Assembly: GCA_016927185.1 (NCBI GenBank)
Contig: JAFGND010000085.1
Span: 1 to 32,558, forward strand
DNA: 32,558 bases
Reading direction: 5' to 3'
Source: Candidatus Coatesiibacteriota bacterium
GTDB lineage: Bacteria; JAFGND01
Shown: in pieces, positions 24,973-32,558 of the stretch
How the letters are laid out: every line of letters begins with the position of its first letter
Position numbering within the stretch: the stretch's first letter is position 1
Made by a program: the position numbers and the translations under genes
The notes under the pieces: generated by a model
The model's input: only the letters and a program-made list of their open reading frames with translations
Told to the model about the DNA's origin: nothing
Database searches by the model: none

Positions 24973-26036
24973 AGAAAGTTTTATTTGTAGACAGGGATGG
25001 AACTCTTATAGTTGAACCTTCTGAGACTCATCAGGTGAATTCATTGGAAGAACTTGAATTCATACCATTTGTAATATCATCCTTGAAAAAGTTCTTTGAA
25101 TCTGGATATGAGATAGTGATAGTCACCAATCAAGATGGTTTGGGTACTCCTGCAAACAGTCTGGAGAATTTCAACCTTGTAAACAGCAAGATGTTCCAGG
25201 TTTTCGAAAGCGAGGGAATAAGCTTTTCACAAGTTTTTATATGCAGGCATTATGCCAAAGAGAATTGCGAATGCAGGAAACCAAAAACTGGTATGGTAAG
25301 TGAGTATTTATCCAGCAATGAGATAGACATCGCAAATTCTATAATGGTTGGAGACAGACTTACTGATGTGGAGTTTGCAGAGAATTTAGGCATAAGAGGA
25401 TTCTTGCTTTCATCTAATCTTGGCTGGCAGGAAATCACTAAAAAAGTTCTGGCAAGGGAGAGAACTTCTTCTATCAGCAGAAAAACAAATGAGACTGATA
25501 TAAAAATTACCCTTAATATTGATGGTTCAGGTAAATTTGATATTGAAACAGGTATTGGTTTCTTTAATCACATGCTTGAGCAATTTGCAAAACATGGTAG
25601 CTTTGATTTGGAAATAGAAGTCTCTGGCGACTTGAATGTGGATGAACATCATACAATTGAGGATGTGGCATTAGCACTGGGTGAGTGCATAAAACTGGCG
25701 ATAGGAGACAAGAAGGGAATAGAGAGATTTGCATGGGAGAGAATCCTCATAATGGATGAATCAAGAAGCGAGGTTTCAATAGATATTTCAGGACGACCTC
25801 ATGTCGAATTCACGGCTGACTTTGACAAAGAATATGCAGGAGATTTTCCTACAGAAATGGTTAAGCACTTCTTCGAAAGCCTTTGCAGTTCAGCTCAAAT
25901 AAATGCCCATATCATGATTTATGGTGATAATACTCATCACAAGATAGAATCAGCTTTCAAGGCTTTTGCAAGATGCCTGAGGGATGCAGTCAGGATAACC
26001 AGTGATGAAATAAGCTCTACAAAGGGAGTGCTTTGA
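24969..26036 (+). CDS. hisB: Bifunctional histidinol-phosphatase/imidazoleglycerol-phosphate dehydratase
   Basis: A 355-residue fusion, the same length as E. coli HisB. Residues 1-160 are a HAD-type phosphatase, with DxD in 'FVDRDGTLIVEPSE', a CRHYAxxxCxC-like zinc region (CRHYAKENCECRKP) and 'GDRLTDVEFA'. Residues about 165-355 are imidazoleglycerol-phosphate dehydratase, with the manganese-binding 'GIGFFNHMLEQFAKHG' and 'DEHHTIEDVA'. This supplies steps 7 and 9 of the pathway. Confidence 0.96.
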   Translation: MKKVLFVDRDGTLIVEPSETHQVNSLEELEFIPFVISSLKKFFESGYEIVIVTNQDGLGTPANSLENFNLVNSKMFQVFESEGISFSQVFICRHYAKENCECRKPKTGMVSEYLSSNEIDIANSIMVGDRLTDVEFAENLGIRGFLLSSNLGWQEITKKVLARERTSSISRKTNETDIKITLNIDGSGKFDIETGIGFFNHMLEQFAKHGSFDLEIEVSGDLNVDEHHTIEDVALALGECIKLAIGDKKGIERFAWERILIMDESRSEVSIDISGRPHVEFTADFDKEYAGDFPTEMVKHFFESLCSSAQINAHIMIYGDNTHHKIESAFKAFARCLRDAVRITSDEISSTKGVL

Positions 26037-26623
26037 AAATAGTCATTGTCAATAGCGGAGGAGTAAATATTTCATCAGTGCAGTTTGCACTCAAGAGACT
26101 TGGATATGACAGCAAGTTCACCGAAGATTTAAGGGAAATAAGAAATGCTGATAGAATAATACTTCCAGGAGTGGGCTCAGCAGGTAATGCAATGAAAATA
26201 CTTTCCAGATACTCACTTTCAGAATATCTTACTGAAACAAGCAAACCGGTGCTTGGAATTTGTCTTGGCATGCAGATAATGTTTGAGTATTCAGAGGAAA
26301 ACGAAACGAACTGCCTTGGAATATTCAAGGGCAAGCTAAAAGAATTCAGGAAAGAAAATGATATGCCCCAGATACATATGGGATGGAATAATTTAGAAAT
26401 TTTGAAGAAAAGCAGGCTTCTTGAAAATATTCCAGATGACAGTTTTTTCTACTTCATACATAAATACTATGTTGAAGTTGATGAAAATTCATCTGCTTCA
26501 TCATGTTACAGTACCATTTTTTCTGCTGTTGTAGAGAAGGATAACTTTTTTGGTTGCCAGTTCCATCCAGAGAAATCAGGAAAGGCTGGTTCGAAGATCC
26601 TTGAGAATTTCATTAGGCAGTGA
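26033..26623 (+). CDS. hisH: Imidazole glycerol phosphate synthase, glutaminase subunit
   Basis: A 196-residue class I glutamine amidotransferase that feeds ammonia to HisF. The nucleophile cysteine is in 'GICLGMQIMF', and the His-Glu pair in 'CQFHPEKSG'. The start is a TTG at 26033 that overlaps the hisB stop (TTGA), with AGGGAG upstream; the resulting N-terminus 'KIVIVNSGGVNISSV' is canonical, except that the usual 'DYG.GN' is 'NSGGVN'. Confidence 0.95.
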   Translation: MKIVIVNSGGVNISSVQFALKRLGYDSKFTEDLREIRNADRIILPGVGSAGNAMKILSRYSLSEYLTETSKPVLGICLGMQIMFEYSEENETNCLGIFKGKLKEFRKENDMPQIHMGWNNLEILKKSRLLENIPDDSFFYFIHKYYVEVDENSSASSCYSTIFSAVVEKDNFFGCQFHPEKSGKAGSKILENFIRQ

Positions 26624-26625
26624 AT

Positions 26626-27354
26626 ATGGAAATATACCCATCTATAGATATCATGAATGGCAAGTGCGTGAGATTATTCAAGGGTGATTTCAATGAAAGC
26701 ACTCAATATAGTGATAATCCGCTTAATATTGCCTTGAATTATGAAAAACTTGGTGCCAGGTTTCTTCATGTGATAGACCTGGATGGTGCAAGGGATGGAA
26801 TTATCAGTAACATTGAAGCAATATCATCAATATGCAGCAAAACCAGACTGGCTGTCCAGGCAGGTGGAGGGATAAGGAACAAAGAAGATATAGAAATGCT
26901 TATTGGAAGCGGTGTTGAAAGAATAATCACGGGTAGCATTGCTCTGAAAAATCCAGATAGATTAAAAACATGGCTTGAATGGTTCGGGAATGAAAGAATA
27001 GTTATAGCATTTGATATATTTCATGCAGGAGATATACCATATATAATGATAGAGGGCTGGCAGCAAGACAGCAGAATTTCATTATGGGATTGCCTTGAGG
27101 AATGCTGCTCCATAAAAATAAAATACCTTATATGCACTGATATAGACAGGGATGGAACTCTTATGGGATCCAACCTTCTGCTTTACAAGGAGATAAAAAG
27201 AAAGTATCCGGATTTATTCCTTTTCGCATCAGGTGGTGTCAACTCAATTGAAGATGTAATTTCGCTTCAAGAAGCAGGGCTTGATGCTGTTATTATTGGC
27301 AAGGCACTTTATGAAAAAAGGGTATCTCTTAAAGAGGTTCTGGATGCTTGCTAA
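26626..27354 (+). CDS. hisA: ProFAR isomerase
   Basis: A 242-residue TIM barrel that opens the ribose ring of ProFAR by Amadori rearrangement. '[20 protein letters not shown]' is diagnostic, as are 'VQAGGGIRN', '[12 protein letters not shown]' and '[15 protein letters not shown]'. ATG 26626 gives the family N-terminus; the GTG at 26620 would add two residues. It overlaps hisF by 11 bases. '[13 protein letters not shown]' is the second phosphate site. Confidence 0.95.
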   Translation: MEIYPSIDIMNGKCVRLFKGDFNESTQYSDNPLNIALNYEKLGARFLHVIDLDGARDGIISNIEAISSICSKTRLAVQAGGGIRNKEDIEMLIGSGVERIITGSIALKNPDRLKTWLEWFGNERIVIAFDIFHAGDIPYIMIEGWQQDSRISLWDCLEECCSIKIKYLICTDIDRDGTLMGSNLLLYKEIKRKYPDLFLFASGGVNSIEDVISLQEAGLDAVIIGKALYEKRVSLKEVLDAC

Positions 27355-28111
27355 AAGGATAATTCCCTGCCTTGATGTCATGAATGACAAGGTTGTAAAA
27401 GGTGTGAAGTTCAGGAATCATGAAGTAGTTGGTGACATACTGGAACTGGCTCTTTTATACTGTGAGCAGGGAGCGGATGAACTTGTATTTTATGATATCA
27501 CTGCAAGCCCTGAAAACAGGGTTACTGGCAGGGAATGGCTCAGCAGGATTGCAGAATTTCTGGATATTCCTTTTTGCGTTGCCGGGGGAATAAGCAGTGT
27601 AAGGCAGGCAGAAGAAATACTTCATAGTGGAGCTGACAAGATATCCATTAATACTCCAGCAATACAAAATCCATCTTTCATAAATGAGCTAGTGCAGATA
27701 TTTGGTTCTCAATGCGTAGTAATTGGAATTGACAGCAGCTTCCATGGCAGTGATTTCTATGTTCACAAATATACTGGTGATACAAGGAAATCAACGAAAA
27801 CAGACTTGAAGACTTTCGACTGGATAAAAGAAGTGCAGGACAGAGGGGCCGGAGAGATTGTTCTTAACTGCATGGATATGGATGGAACAAGAGAAGGATA
27901 TGACATTATCCAGCTAAAAAAGGCAAAGGAATTGTGTTATGTTCCACTAATTGCATCTGGTGGTGCAGGAAAATGTGAAGATTTCCTTGATCTTTTCAAA
28001 TCAACAGGTGTTGATGGAGCGCTTGCTGCAGGCATTTTTCACAGGAAAACAGTAATAATAAGGGAATTGAAGGAATTTCTTTTCAAAGAGGGAATACATG
28101 TAAGAAGGTGA
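27344..28111 (+). CDS. hisF: Imidazole glycerol phosphate synthase, cyclase subunit
   Basis: A 255-residue TIM barrel that forms IGP and AICAR with ammonia from HisH. '[19 protein letters not shown]' is canonical, with catalytic Asp in 'PCLDV' and the second in '[14 protein letters not shown]'. '[18 protein letters not shown]' and '[14 protein letters not shown]' bind phosphate. ATG 27344 is chosen; the longer open frame from 27281 overlaps hisA. Spacing to hisIE is 6 bases. Confidence 0.96.
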   Translation: MLAKRIIPCLDVMNDKVVKGVKFRNHEVVGDILELALLYCEQGADELVFYDITASPENRVTGREWLSRIAEFLDIPFCVAGGISSVRQAEEILHSGADKISINTPAIQNPSFINELVQIFGSQCVVIGIDSSFHGSDFYVHKYTGDTRKSTKTDLKTFDWIKEVQDRGAGEIVLNCMDMDGTREGYDIIQLKKAKELCYVPLIASGGAGKCEDFLDLFKSTGVDGALAAGIFHRKTVIIRELKEFLFKEGIHVRR

Positions 28112-28117
28112 TATGAA

Positions 28118-28765
28118 GTGAACAAGGATATATTGAAGGAGCTGGATTTCGGAAAAGCAAATGGTCTCATTCCTGCAATAATTCAGCATAATGATACGCT
28201 TCAGGTTCTAATGCTTGGTTACATGAATGAGGAAGCAGTACTGGAAACGCTGGATAGAAAAAGAGTGACTTTTTTCAGCAGAAGCAGGCAAAGACTTTGG
28301 CTGAAAGGAGAGACTTCAGGTAATTACCTGAACCTGATTTCAATGGAAAAGGATTGTGACTGTGATGCATTGCTCTTGAAAGTCATTCCTGAAGGCAATG
28401 TATGTCATAGAGATGTAATGTCATGCTTCTCCGATAAAGAAGCTGAAGGAATTGGATTTCTAAGTTTTCTTCAGTATATTGTCAAAGACAGGATAGAAAA
28501 TCCAAGGGAAGGCAGTTATACATCTGAGCTTATAAGGCAGGGTGAAAAGAGAATAGCCCAGAAGGTTGGAGAAGAGGCAATTGAATGCGTAATAGATAGC
28601 CTAACTGACAGAGATGCATTGAAAAACGAGGTAGCTGATTTGCTTTTTCATGTAATTGTGCTTCTTGCAAGCAAGGATTTGAGTATTTTAGAGGTAATAG
28701 AAATACTCAGGAAAAGGCATTCAGCAAGGCAGAAAGGGGATATTTCAGGAATTGAGGTAGATTAA
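28118..28765 (+). CDS. hisIE: Bifunctional phosphoribosyl-AMP cyclohydrolase/phosphoribosyl-ATP pyrophosphatase
   Basis: A 215-residue fusion. Residues 1-115 are HisI: 'MLGYMNEEAVLETL', 'VTFFSRSRQRLWLKGETSG' and the zinc and magnesium-binding 'DCDCDALLLKV' and 'CHR'. Residues about 120-215 are HisE, an all-alpha NTP pyrophosphohydrolase with 'RIAQKVGEEAIECVID' and 'EVADLLFHVIVLL'. Start GTG 28118 follows AAGGTGA. It is the last gene of the his operon and supplies steps 2 and 3. Confidence 0.95.
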   Translation: MNKDILKELDFGKANGLIPAIIQHNDTLQVLMLGYMNEEAVLETLDRKRVTFFSRSRQRLWLKGETSGNYLNLISMEKDCDCDALLLKVIPEGNVCHRDVMSCFSDKEAEGIGFLSFLQYIVKDRIENPREGSYTSELIRQGEKRIAQKVGEEAIECVIDSLTDRDALKNEVADLLFHVIVLLASKDLSILEVIEILRKRHSARQKGDISGIEVD

Positions 28766-28868
28766 TCGAATACAGATTTTTCAAAACAGTGTTTATATTT
28801 GTCTTGACTTGAATCCATAATAATAAAGTGATGTCAGTTGAAAATGAAAGTAGTTGATTTAACAAAAC

Positions 28869-28915
28869 AGTCTTTTAAAGCCATTTCAGGCGTTTCATTA
28901 AAAAGACTTTTCTTT
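28869..28915 (+). terminator. Intrinsic terminator of the his operon
   Basis: AGTCTTTTAA (28869-28878) pairs with TTAAAAAGACT (28898-28908) with one bulged base. Inside the loop GCC and GGC can also pair. The T-rich TTTTCTTT follows. It is about 100 bases after the hisIE stop and upstream of the likely yedE promoter, so it separates the two operons. Confidence 0.6.
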
Positions 28916-28929
28916 GACCAATACAATAA

Positions 28930-29007
28930 TATAACAGGATTGTGAGTACTCCTTAGCTAGTTTAGGCTAAACAGCGATTTCTTAATATTTTACGCTAAGG
29001 AGATCTT
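28930..29007 (+). promoter_or_regulatory. yedE promoter (-10) and switch-like leader
   Basis: A -10-like TATAAC lies at 28930-28935; the -35 is poor. Transcription would begin near 28942, giving a leader of about 66 bases. CTCCTTAGC (28949-28957) is perfectly complementary to GCTAAGGAG (28994-29002), which includes the Shine-Dalgarno AAGGAG of yedE. The same TTAGC (28953-28957) can instead pair with a nearer GCTAA (28966-28970). A nested palindrome GTTTAG-G-CTAAAC (28960-28972) is a third option, as hairpin or protein site. The two main pairings exclude each other, as in a translational on/off switch. Confidence 0.5.
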
Positions 29008-30075
29008 ATGTTATCATTTTTTTCAACCAGAAAAGGTATAATTGTTGCAGGTATATTGATTGGTTTTTTTGCTTCGTTTCTTCAGAAAATGGGAAATCCT
29101 CCCAATATGGGAATATGCGTTGCATGCATGGAACGGGATATAGCGGGAGCCCTGGGATTACATAGAGCAGCAGTAGTACAGTATATGAGACCAGAAATAA
29201 TAGGTTTTGTATTAGGTGCATTCATTGCTGCATTGATATTCAAGGAATTCAAATCAAGAACAGGTTCAGCACCTATAATAAGATTCATGCTTGGTTTTTT
29301 TGCAATGATAGGCTCATTGGTATTTCTGGGATGCCCATGGAGAATGCTCCTGAGGCTGGCAGGAGGAGATGGCAATGCAATACTGGGGGCACTTGGTCTC
29401 ATAGCAGGTGTCTGGATAGGAGTTTTATTCATCAAGAAAGGATTCAGTCTGGGAAGAAGCCAGAAAACGTATTCAATAGTTGGATTGATAATGCCTGTAA
29501 TAATGATTTCCTTTCTATTATTACTTCTTTTCAAGCCACAGCTGCCATCTGGTGCATTATTTTTCAGTACTGAAGGACCAGGTTCAAAATATGCTAGCAT
29601 TGCACTTTCTCTTGGTATTGCAATTATAATCGGTTTTATTGCTCAGAGAACCAGATTCTGTACAATGGGTTCAATAAGAGATGTAATACTGATAAAGGAT
29701 TTTCATCTTATATCTGGAATAATAGCAATGTTGATAAGTGCATTTATTGCTAATCTTGTTTTCAATCAATTCAAACCCGGATTTGCTGAGCAACCGATTG
29801 CACATACTAACCATATATGGAATTTTGGTGGAATGCTTCTTGCTGGATTGGCATTTGCTCTTGCAGGAGGATGTCCAGGAAGACAGCTATTCATGTCAGG
29901 AGAGGGAAATGGTGATGCTTCCATTTTCGTTCTTGGAATGATCGGAGGAGCTGCATTTTCCCATAATTTTGCAATAGCCAGCACTCCAAAAGGTGTTGAT
30001 TTATGGGGACCGGGAGCAGTTATAATCGGTATAATTTTCTGTCTTGTCATTGGATTTACAATGAGAGAAAAATAA
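29008..30075 (+). CDS. yedE: YedE family selenium/sulfur transporter
   Basis: A 355-residue polytopic membrane protein with about nine or ten helices, of the YedE/YeeE family; the selenium-linked YedE branch (also called FdhT) is a probable transporter of a selenium or sulfur compound. Conserved cysteines sit in 'GICVACMERD', 'FLGCPWRML', 'RTRFCTMGS' and 'LAGGCPGRQLF', the positions typical of the two-fold YeeE repeat. ATG 29008 is preceded by AAGGAG. The three following genes form the known companion set. Confidence 0.9.
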   Translation: MLSFFSTRKGIIVAGILIGFFASFLQKMGNPPNMGICVACMERDIAGALGLHRAAVVQYMRPEIIGFVLGAFIAALIFKEFKSRTGSAPIIRFMLGFFAMIGSLVFLGCPWRMLLRLAGGDGNAILGALGLIAGVWIGVLFIKKGFSLGRSQKTYSIVGLIMPVIMISFLLLLLFKPQLPSGALFFSTEGPGSKYASIALSLGIAIIIGFIAQRTRFCTMGSIRDVILIKDFHLISGIIAMLISAFIANLVFNQFKPGFAEQPIAHTNHIWNFGGMLLAGLAFALAGGCPGRQLFMSGEGNGDASIFVLGMIGGAAFSHNFAIASTPKGVDLWGPGAVIIGIIFCLVIGFTMREK

Positions 30076-30084
30076 GGAGTTATT

Positions 30085-30300
30085 ATGAATGAAGAATTGG
30101 ATTTAAGGGGATTATCATGTCCTGAACCTATAGTAAGGACTCTTAATAAGCTGAACCAGATGAAAACTGGAAAACTCAAGATATTAGTTGATACTGGAAC
30201 TTCGAGAGATAATGTAACAAGGATTGCCCAGAAAGAAGGCTGGACTGTAAATTCAGAAGAAAGCAATGATGAATGCATCTTGACAGTAACGAAGGAATAA
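30085..30300 (+). CDS. TusA/YedF-like sulfur carrier
   Basis: A 71-residue protein with the TusA fold opening 'LDLRGLSCPEPI', in which C12 with Pro13 and Pro15 forms the CPxP motif that carries persulfide or selenide. It matches the N-terminal half of YedF, whose C-terminal DsrE-like half is missing here. It lies 9 bases after yedE and 5 bases before the desulfurase gene, so co-transcription is nearly certain. Confidence 0.9.
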   Translation: MNEELDLRGLSCPEPIVRTLNKLNQMKTGKLKILVDTGTSRDNVTRIAQKEGWTVNSEESNDECILTVTKE

Positions 30301-30305
30301 CCAGA

Positions 30306-31451
30306 ATGATTTACGTCGACAATGCAGCAACAAGCTTTCCAAAACCAGGGGAAGTTGGCAGGGCAATGCTTGATTATCTTGAAAATAAGAGTGCAAATCC
30401 AGGTCGTTCAGCACATCGTTTATCAATAGAAGCTGGCAGGGCTATTTACAGGACAAGAGAAAACCTTGCCAGGCTTCTCGATCTGAAGGATCCATTGAGA
30501 ATAGTGTTCTGTCTTAATGCAACAGAAGCATTGAATCTTGTTATCAGGGGCTTTCTTGAACCGGGAATGCATGTTATAACAAGCTCGATGGAACATAATT
30601 CAGTAATGCGTCCCCTGAGAAATCTTGAAAAAAAGGGTGTTGAAATTACTGTTATCAGAGATAAAGAAGATGAGCTCTTCATAAATGATCTTGAGAAAAG
30701 CATAAAGAAGAATACAGCTCTTATACTACTCAATCATGCTTCAAATGTAAATGGAAGAATTTTCCCAATAAAATCAGCAGGTAAGATTGCAGAAAAGAAT
30801 GGTATCCTGTTTATGATAGACGCTGCTCAATCTGCAGGTTGCATACCAATAGACATGTATGAAGATAACATCAATATTCTGGCTTTCACTGGTCACAAAA
30901 GCCTTTATGGACCGCAAGGAACTGGTGGACTTGCAATAAGAGATGATGTTGATTTCACAAGGATAAAAACACTGAAAACTGGAGGAACAGGTAGTAAATC
31001 AGAAAAAGAGGAACAACCAACATTTCTTCCAGACATGTTTGAAAGCGGGACTCCTAACGGAGTTGGTTTATCAGGACTTAATGCAGGCATTGAGTTTATT
31101 ACAGCCAGGAAAATAAATGAAATACATGATTTCGAAATTAGCCTTGCACATGAGCTCAAGAGTTATTTAAAGAAATCAGCTGGTATAACCATCTATGAGC
31201 CTTTGTCAGAAGACAGTACTGCTACAGTTTCTTTTAATATAGACAGGCTGCCTTCATCTAAAGTTGCGATGATACTTGATGAGAAATACGAAATAATGAC
31301 CAGAGCAGGATTACATTGTGCTCCTTCCGCTCATAAATCCATTGGCTCTTTCCCGTCAGGTACTGTACGGATAAGTTTCGGAATATTTAATACTTATGAG
31401 CATGTTGAAAAACTTATAGATGCTATTATTGAGATAAGCAGGGATTTCTGA
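30306..31451 (+). CDS. Cysteine desulfurase family protein
   Basis: A 381-residue class V aminotransferase-type PLP enzyme, close to the TIGR01977 group found with selenium genes. 'YVDNAATSFPKP', 'NATEALNLV', 'MEHNSVMRPL' and 'MIDAAQSAG' are conserved. The PLP lysine is in 'TGHKSLYGPQGTGGL', and the catalytic cysteine is in 'TRAGLHCAPSAH'. It would release sulfur (or selenium) from cysteine (or selenocysteine) onto the partner carrier proteins. ATG 30306 follows AAGGAA; the upstream ATG 30273 lies inside the TusA-like gene. Stop overlaps the next start (TGATG). Confidence 0.92.
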   Translation: MIYVDNAATSFPKPGEVGRAMLDYLENKSANPGRSAHRLSIEAGRAIYRTRENLARLLDLKDPLRIVFCLNATEALNLVIRGFLEPGMHVITSSMEHNSVMRPLRNLEKKGVEITVIRDKEDELFINDLEKSIKKNTALILLNHASNVNGRIFPIKSAGKIAEKNGILFMIDAAQSAGCIPIDMYEDNINILAFTGHKSLYGPQGTGGLAIRDDVDFTRIKTLKTGGTGSKSEKEEQPTFLPDMFESGTPNGVGLSGLNAGIEFITARKINEIHDFEISLAHELKSYLKKSAGITIYEPLSEDSTATVSFNIDRLPSSKVAMILDEKYEIMTRAGLHCAPSAHKSIGSFPSGTVRISFGIFNTYEHVEKLIDAIIEISRDF

Positions 31452-31681
31452 TGAAAGAAGCAAGATCTGTAATACTTTTTTACTCATCAAGTGCTGCCTT
31501 GAAAATGGAAAGTCTTGCAAAGAGCGAAAATCTTGTCGTGAAGCTTATCCCTATTCCAAGAGACTTGAGCTCAGATTGTGGAATATGTCTGCTTGTATTA
31601 AATGATGACATGGAAGAGATAAAGACAATCATTGATAATCACAGGATTGAATATGAAGGAATTCATGATTATATGGTATAG
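31451..31681 (+). CDS. DUF3343 putative selenium/sulfur carrier protein
   Basis: A 76-residue protein matching DUF3343: 'ALKMESLAKSENLVVKLIP' and 'PRDLSSDCGIC', with C43 and C46. The 'SSDCG' cysteine is the family's conserved residue and could accept sulfur or selenium. DUF3343 genes typically follow a TIGR01977-type desulfurase, YedE and a YedF-like protein, which is exactly the arrangement here. The exact reaction is not established. Confidence 0.88.
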   Translation: MKEARSVILFYSSSAALKMESLAKSENLVVKLIPIPRDLSSDCGICLLVLNDDMEEIKTIIDNHRIEYEGIHDYMV

Positions 31682-31854
31682 GTGAATAGAATACTTATCT
31701 GGTTTTTTCTACAATATCATTTCCATATAGCTCAGACTATTAGTTTTAGGCTATATTAAATATCTTAATAATATCTATTAACTATAGTTTGTAGAATAAA
31801 ATAATGAACATTAATTTAATCTATTTGAGAGTAATAGCTAAAATGGAGTAAAAA

Positions 31855-32019
31855 ATGAAATCATACAAAAAACCAGAAATAATTTCTGAGCTGATATTTG
31901 AAAAGACTGCGCTTGATTGCGATGATTATATCTATTATGCAAAAGGCTATGAAGGTTGCAGAGATGAATATATAGGAAGAGGAAAAGTAACAACGGCATG
32001 TGCAGATACTCATAGCTAA
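31855..32019 (+). CDS. Small three-cysteine peptide, possible RiPP-like precursor
   Basis: A 54-residue open frame beginning at ATG 31855 with TGGAGTAA upstream and ending at TAA 32019, followed 67 bases later by a strong terminator. The N-terminal half 'SYKKPEIISELIFEKTAL' is charged and amphipathic with a K-P-E opening, seen in leaders of several ribosomally made, modified peptides. The C-terminal half has cysteines at residues 22, 35 and 49, several Tyr and Gly, and ends in TACADTHS. There is no signal peptide. No modification enzyme is in the window, so a metal or sulfur binding peptide is equally possible. The ORF is short, and coding has not been shown. Confidence 0.5.
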   Translation: MKSYKKPEIISELIFEKTALDCDDYIYYAKGYEGCRDEYIGRGKVTTACADTHS

Positions 32020-32086
32020 ATCAGCTTAAGTAACCCAAAGGATAGTTAAGATTTGCTAGCTAAGAATTATCTTTCTTGTTTTATTA

Positions 32087-32118
32087 AAAAGAGCTTGTGG
32101 AAATCCATGAGCTCTTTT
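32087..32118. terminator. Bidirectional intrinsic terminator
   Basis: AAAAGAGCT (32087-32095) pairs with AGCTCTTTT (32110-32118), and TGG with CCA inside after two G-T wobble pairs, around an AAAT loop. T-rich sequence follows on both strands, so it can end both the small-peptide transcript and the converging minus-strand gene. Confidence 0.8.
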
Positions 32119-32171
32119 GTTTAACTTCTGTTTTAATTTTTTCTTCAGTCTACTGCAGAAAAGCAAGAATT

Positions 32172-32558
32172 CTATCTAACCTTTACCACCTTCTTTGTTT
32201 CCATCGAGCTCTTCACTATATAAACTCCCTCTCTCCATTTGCTTGTATCAATAGAATGCTTGCCCTTCTCCAGTTTCATAATCAGCTGACCTGTCAGGGA
32301 ATATATATAAGCAGAAGAAGGAAGGGAAATCGAAAGTCTGTCAGTAAAGGGGTTGGGGGAAATAGAGAAGGATTTAGCTGGAATATAAGAAGCTGATTTG
32401 TTATCCTTGAAGCCAGACTTATATGTCTCTATTGCATAAATATAATAATCATTACTGCCAACATAAACAACTCCATCTGAGATACAAGGAGAGGAGTGAA
32501 CTAAAAAACCTGTCTTATATCTCCATTTAAGAGTCCCATCTGAGAAGTTTAGTGCATA
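32172..32558 (-). CDS. Secreted PQQ-like propeller with T9SS sorting domain, 3' part
   Basis: The 3' 128 codons of a minus-strand gene that continues beyond the window edge. Visible are the last one and a half PQQ-type repeats ('YALNFSDGTLKWRYKTGF', 'SSPCISDGVVYVGSNDYYIYA') followed by a complete sorting domain: SPNPF, 'IYSLTGQLIMK', 'GVYIVKSS' and a basic end. The DNA encoding the sorting domain is nearly identical to that of the gene at 118-1317. It is thus a fifth member of the local propeller family. Confidence 0.9.
   Translation of the reverse strand, partial: YALNFSDGTLKWRYKTGFLVHSSPCISDGVVYVGSNDYYIYAIETYKSGFKDNKSASYIPAKSFSISPNPFTDRLSISLPSSAYIYSLTGQLIMKLEKGKHSIDTSKWREGVYIVKSSMETKKVVKVR

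Noticed and set aside
28844-28945. A 33-codon open frame that ends just before the yedE leader stem, possibly a leader peptide.
   Set aside because: It has no Shine-Dalgarno, overlaps the his terminator hairpin and would lie upstream of the likely yedE transcription start.
28943-28972. A TGA followed at once by a stem-loop, in a selenium context, as a possible selenocysteine codon with SECIS.
   Set aside because: Reading through gives only four further codons before TAG, and the hairpin lacks a recognisable bacterial SECIS form. The yedE leader explanation is simpler.
29082-29600. A long open frame on the minus strand opposite yedE.
   Set aside because: It is a shadow of the membrane protein's codon pattern, lacks a ribosome binding site and matches no family.
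32057-32067. GCTAGCTAAGA after the small peptide gene, resembling the reverse complement of the left arm of the yedE leader stem.
   Set aside because: The shared stretch is nine or ten bases in AT-rich sequence with no second arm there, so it is likely chance.

Overview
The window is AT-rich bacterial chromosomal DNA with closely packed, mostly co-directional genes. Five secreted beta-propeller proteins end in a type A Por/type IX (T9SS) sorting domain, and one outer-membrane barrel resembles PorV. With a long-form hibernation factor and HPr kinase, this suggests an uncultured lineage of the Fibrobacteres-Chlorobi-Bacteroidetes (FCB) group or a neighbouring candidate phylum. The phylum is inferred, not proven. 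No rRNA, tRNA, CRISPR array or insertion sequence was seen.

Layout. 1-6.5 kb: four secreted propeller genes (WD40, PQQ, PQQ, WD40) and one secreted protein of an uncharacterised family. 6.6-9.1 kb: a DUF503 protein and two outer-membrane proteins. 9.1-14.4 kb: an Old Yellow Enzyme relative, an M48 membrane protease, an FHA-GAF-adenylate cyclase, an MgtC-like membrane protein and QueC. 14.5-20.2 kb: a housekeeping run of YicC, RNA polymerase omega, a SpoU RNA methylase, LipA, HPF, HPr kinase, a PurS-like orphan and a ROK kinase. 20.2-21.3 kb: a DUF2141 protein and a lipoprotein. 21.3-28.8 kb: a complete histidine pathway, with hisC divergent from a TrpR/YerC-type regulator followed by hisG-D-B-H-A-F-IE. 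29.0-31.7 kb: a selenium/sulfur handling operon (YedE, TusA-like, cysteine desulfurase, DUF3343). 31.9-32.0 kb: a small three-cysteine peptide gene. 32.2 kb to the end: the 3' part of a fifth sorting-domain propeller gene on the minus strand.

How the genes work together. All ten histidine reactions are covered, and a 14-bp palindrome lies between the -35 and -10 of the probable hisC promoter, next to the gene for its likely repressor. The YedE operon has a 66-base leader in which a perfect 9-bp stem can hide the ribosome binding site, with a competing alternative pairing. The propellers and PorV-like barrel fit T9SS-dependent surface display. The strongest leads for something new are the yedE leader, the small cysteine peptide beside that operon, and the PurS-like protein after HPr kinase.
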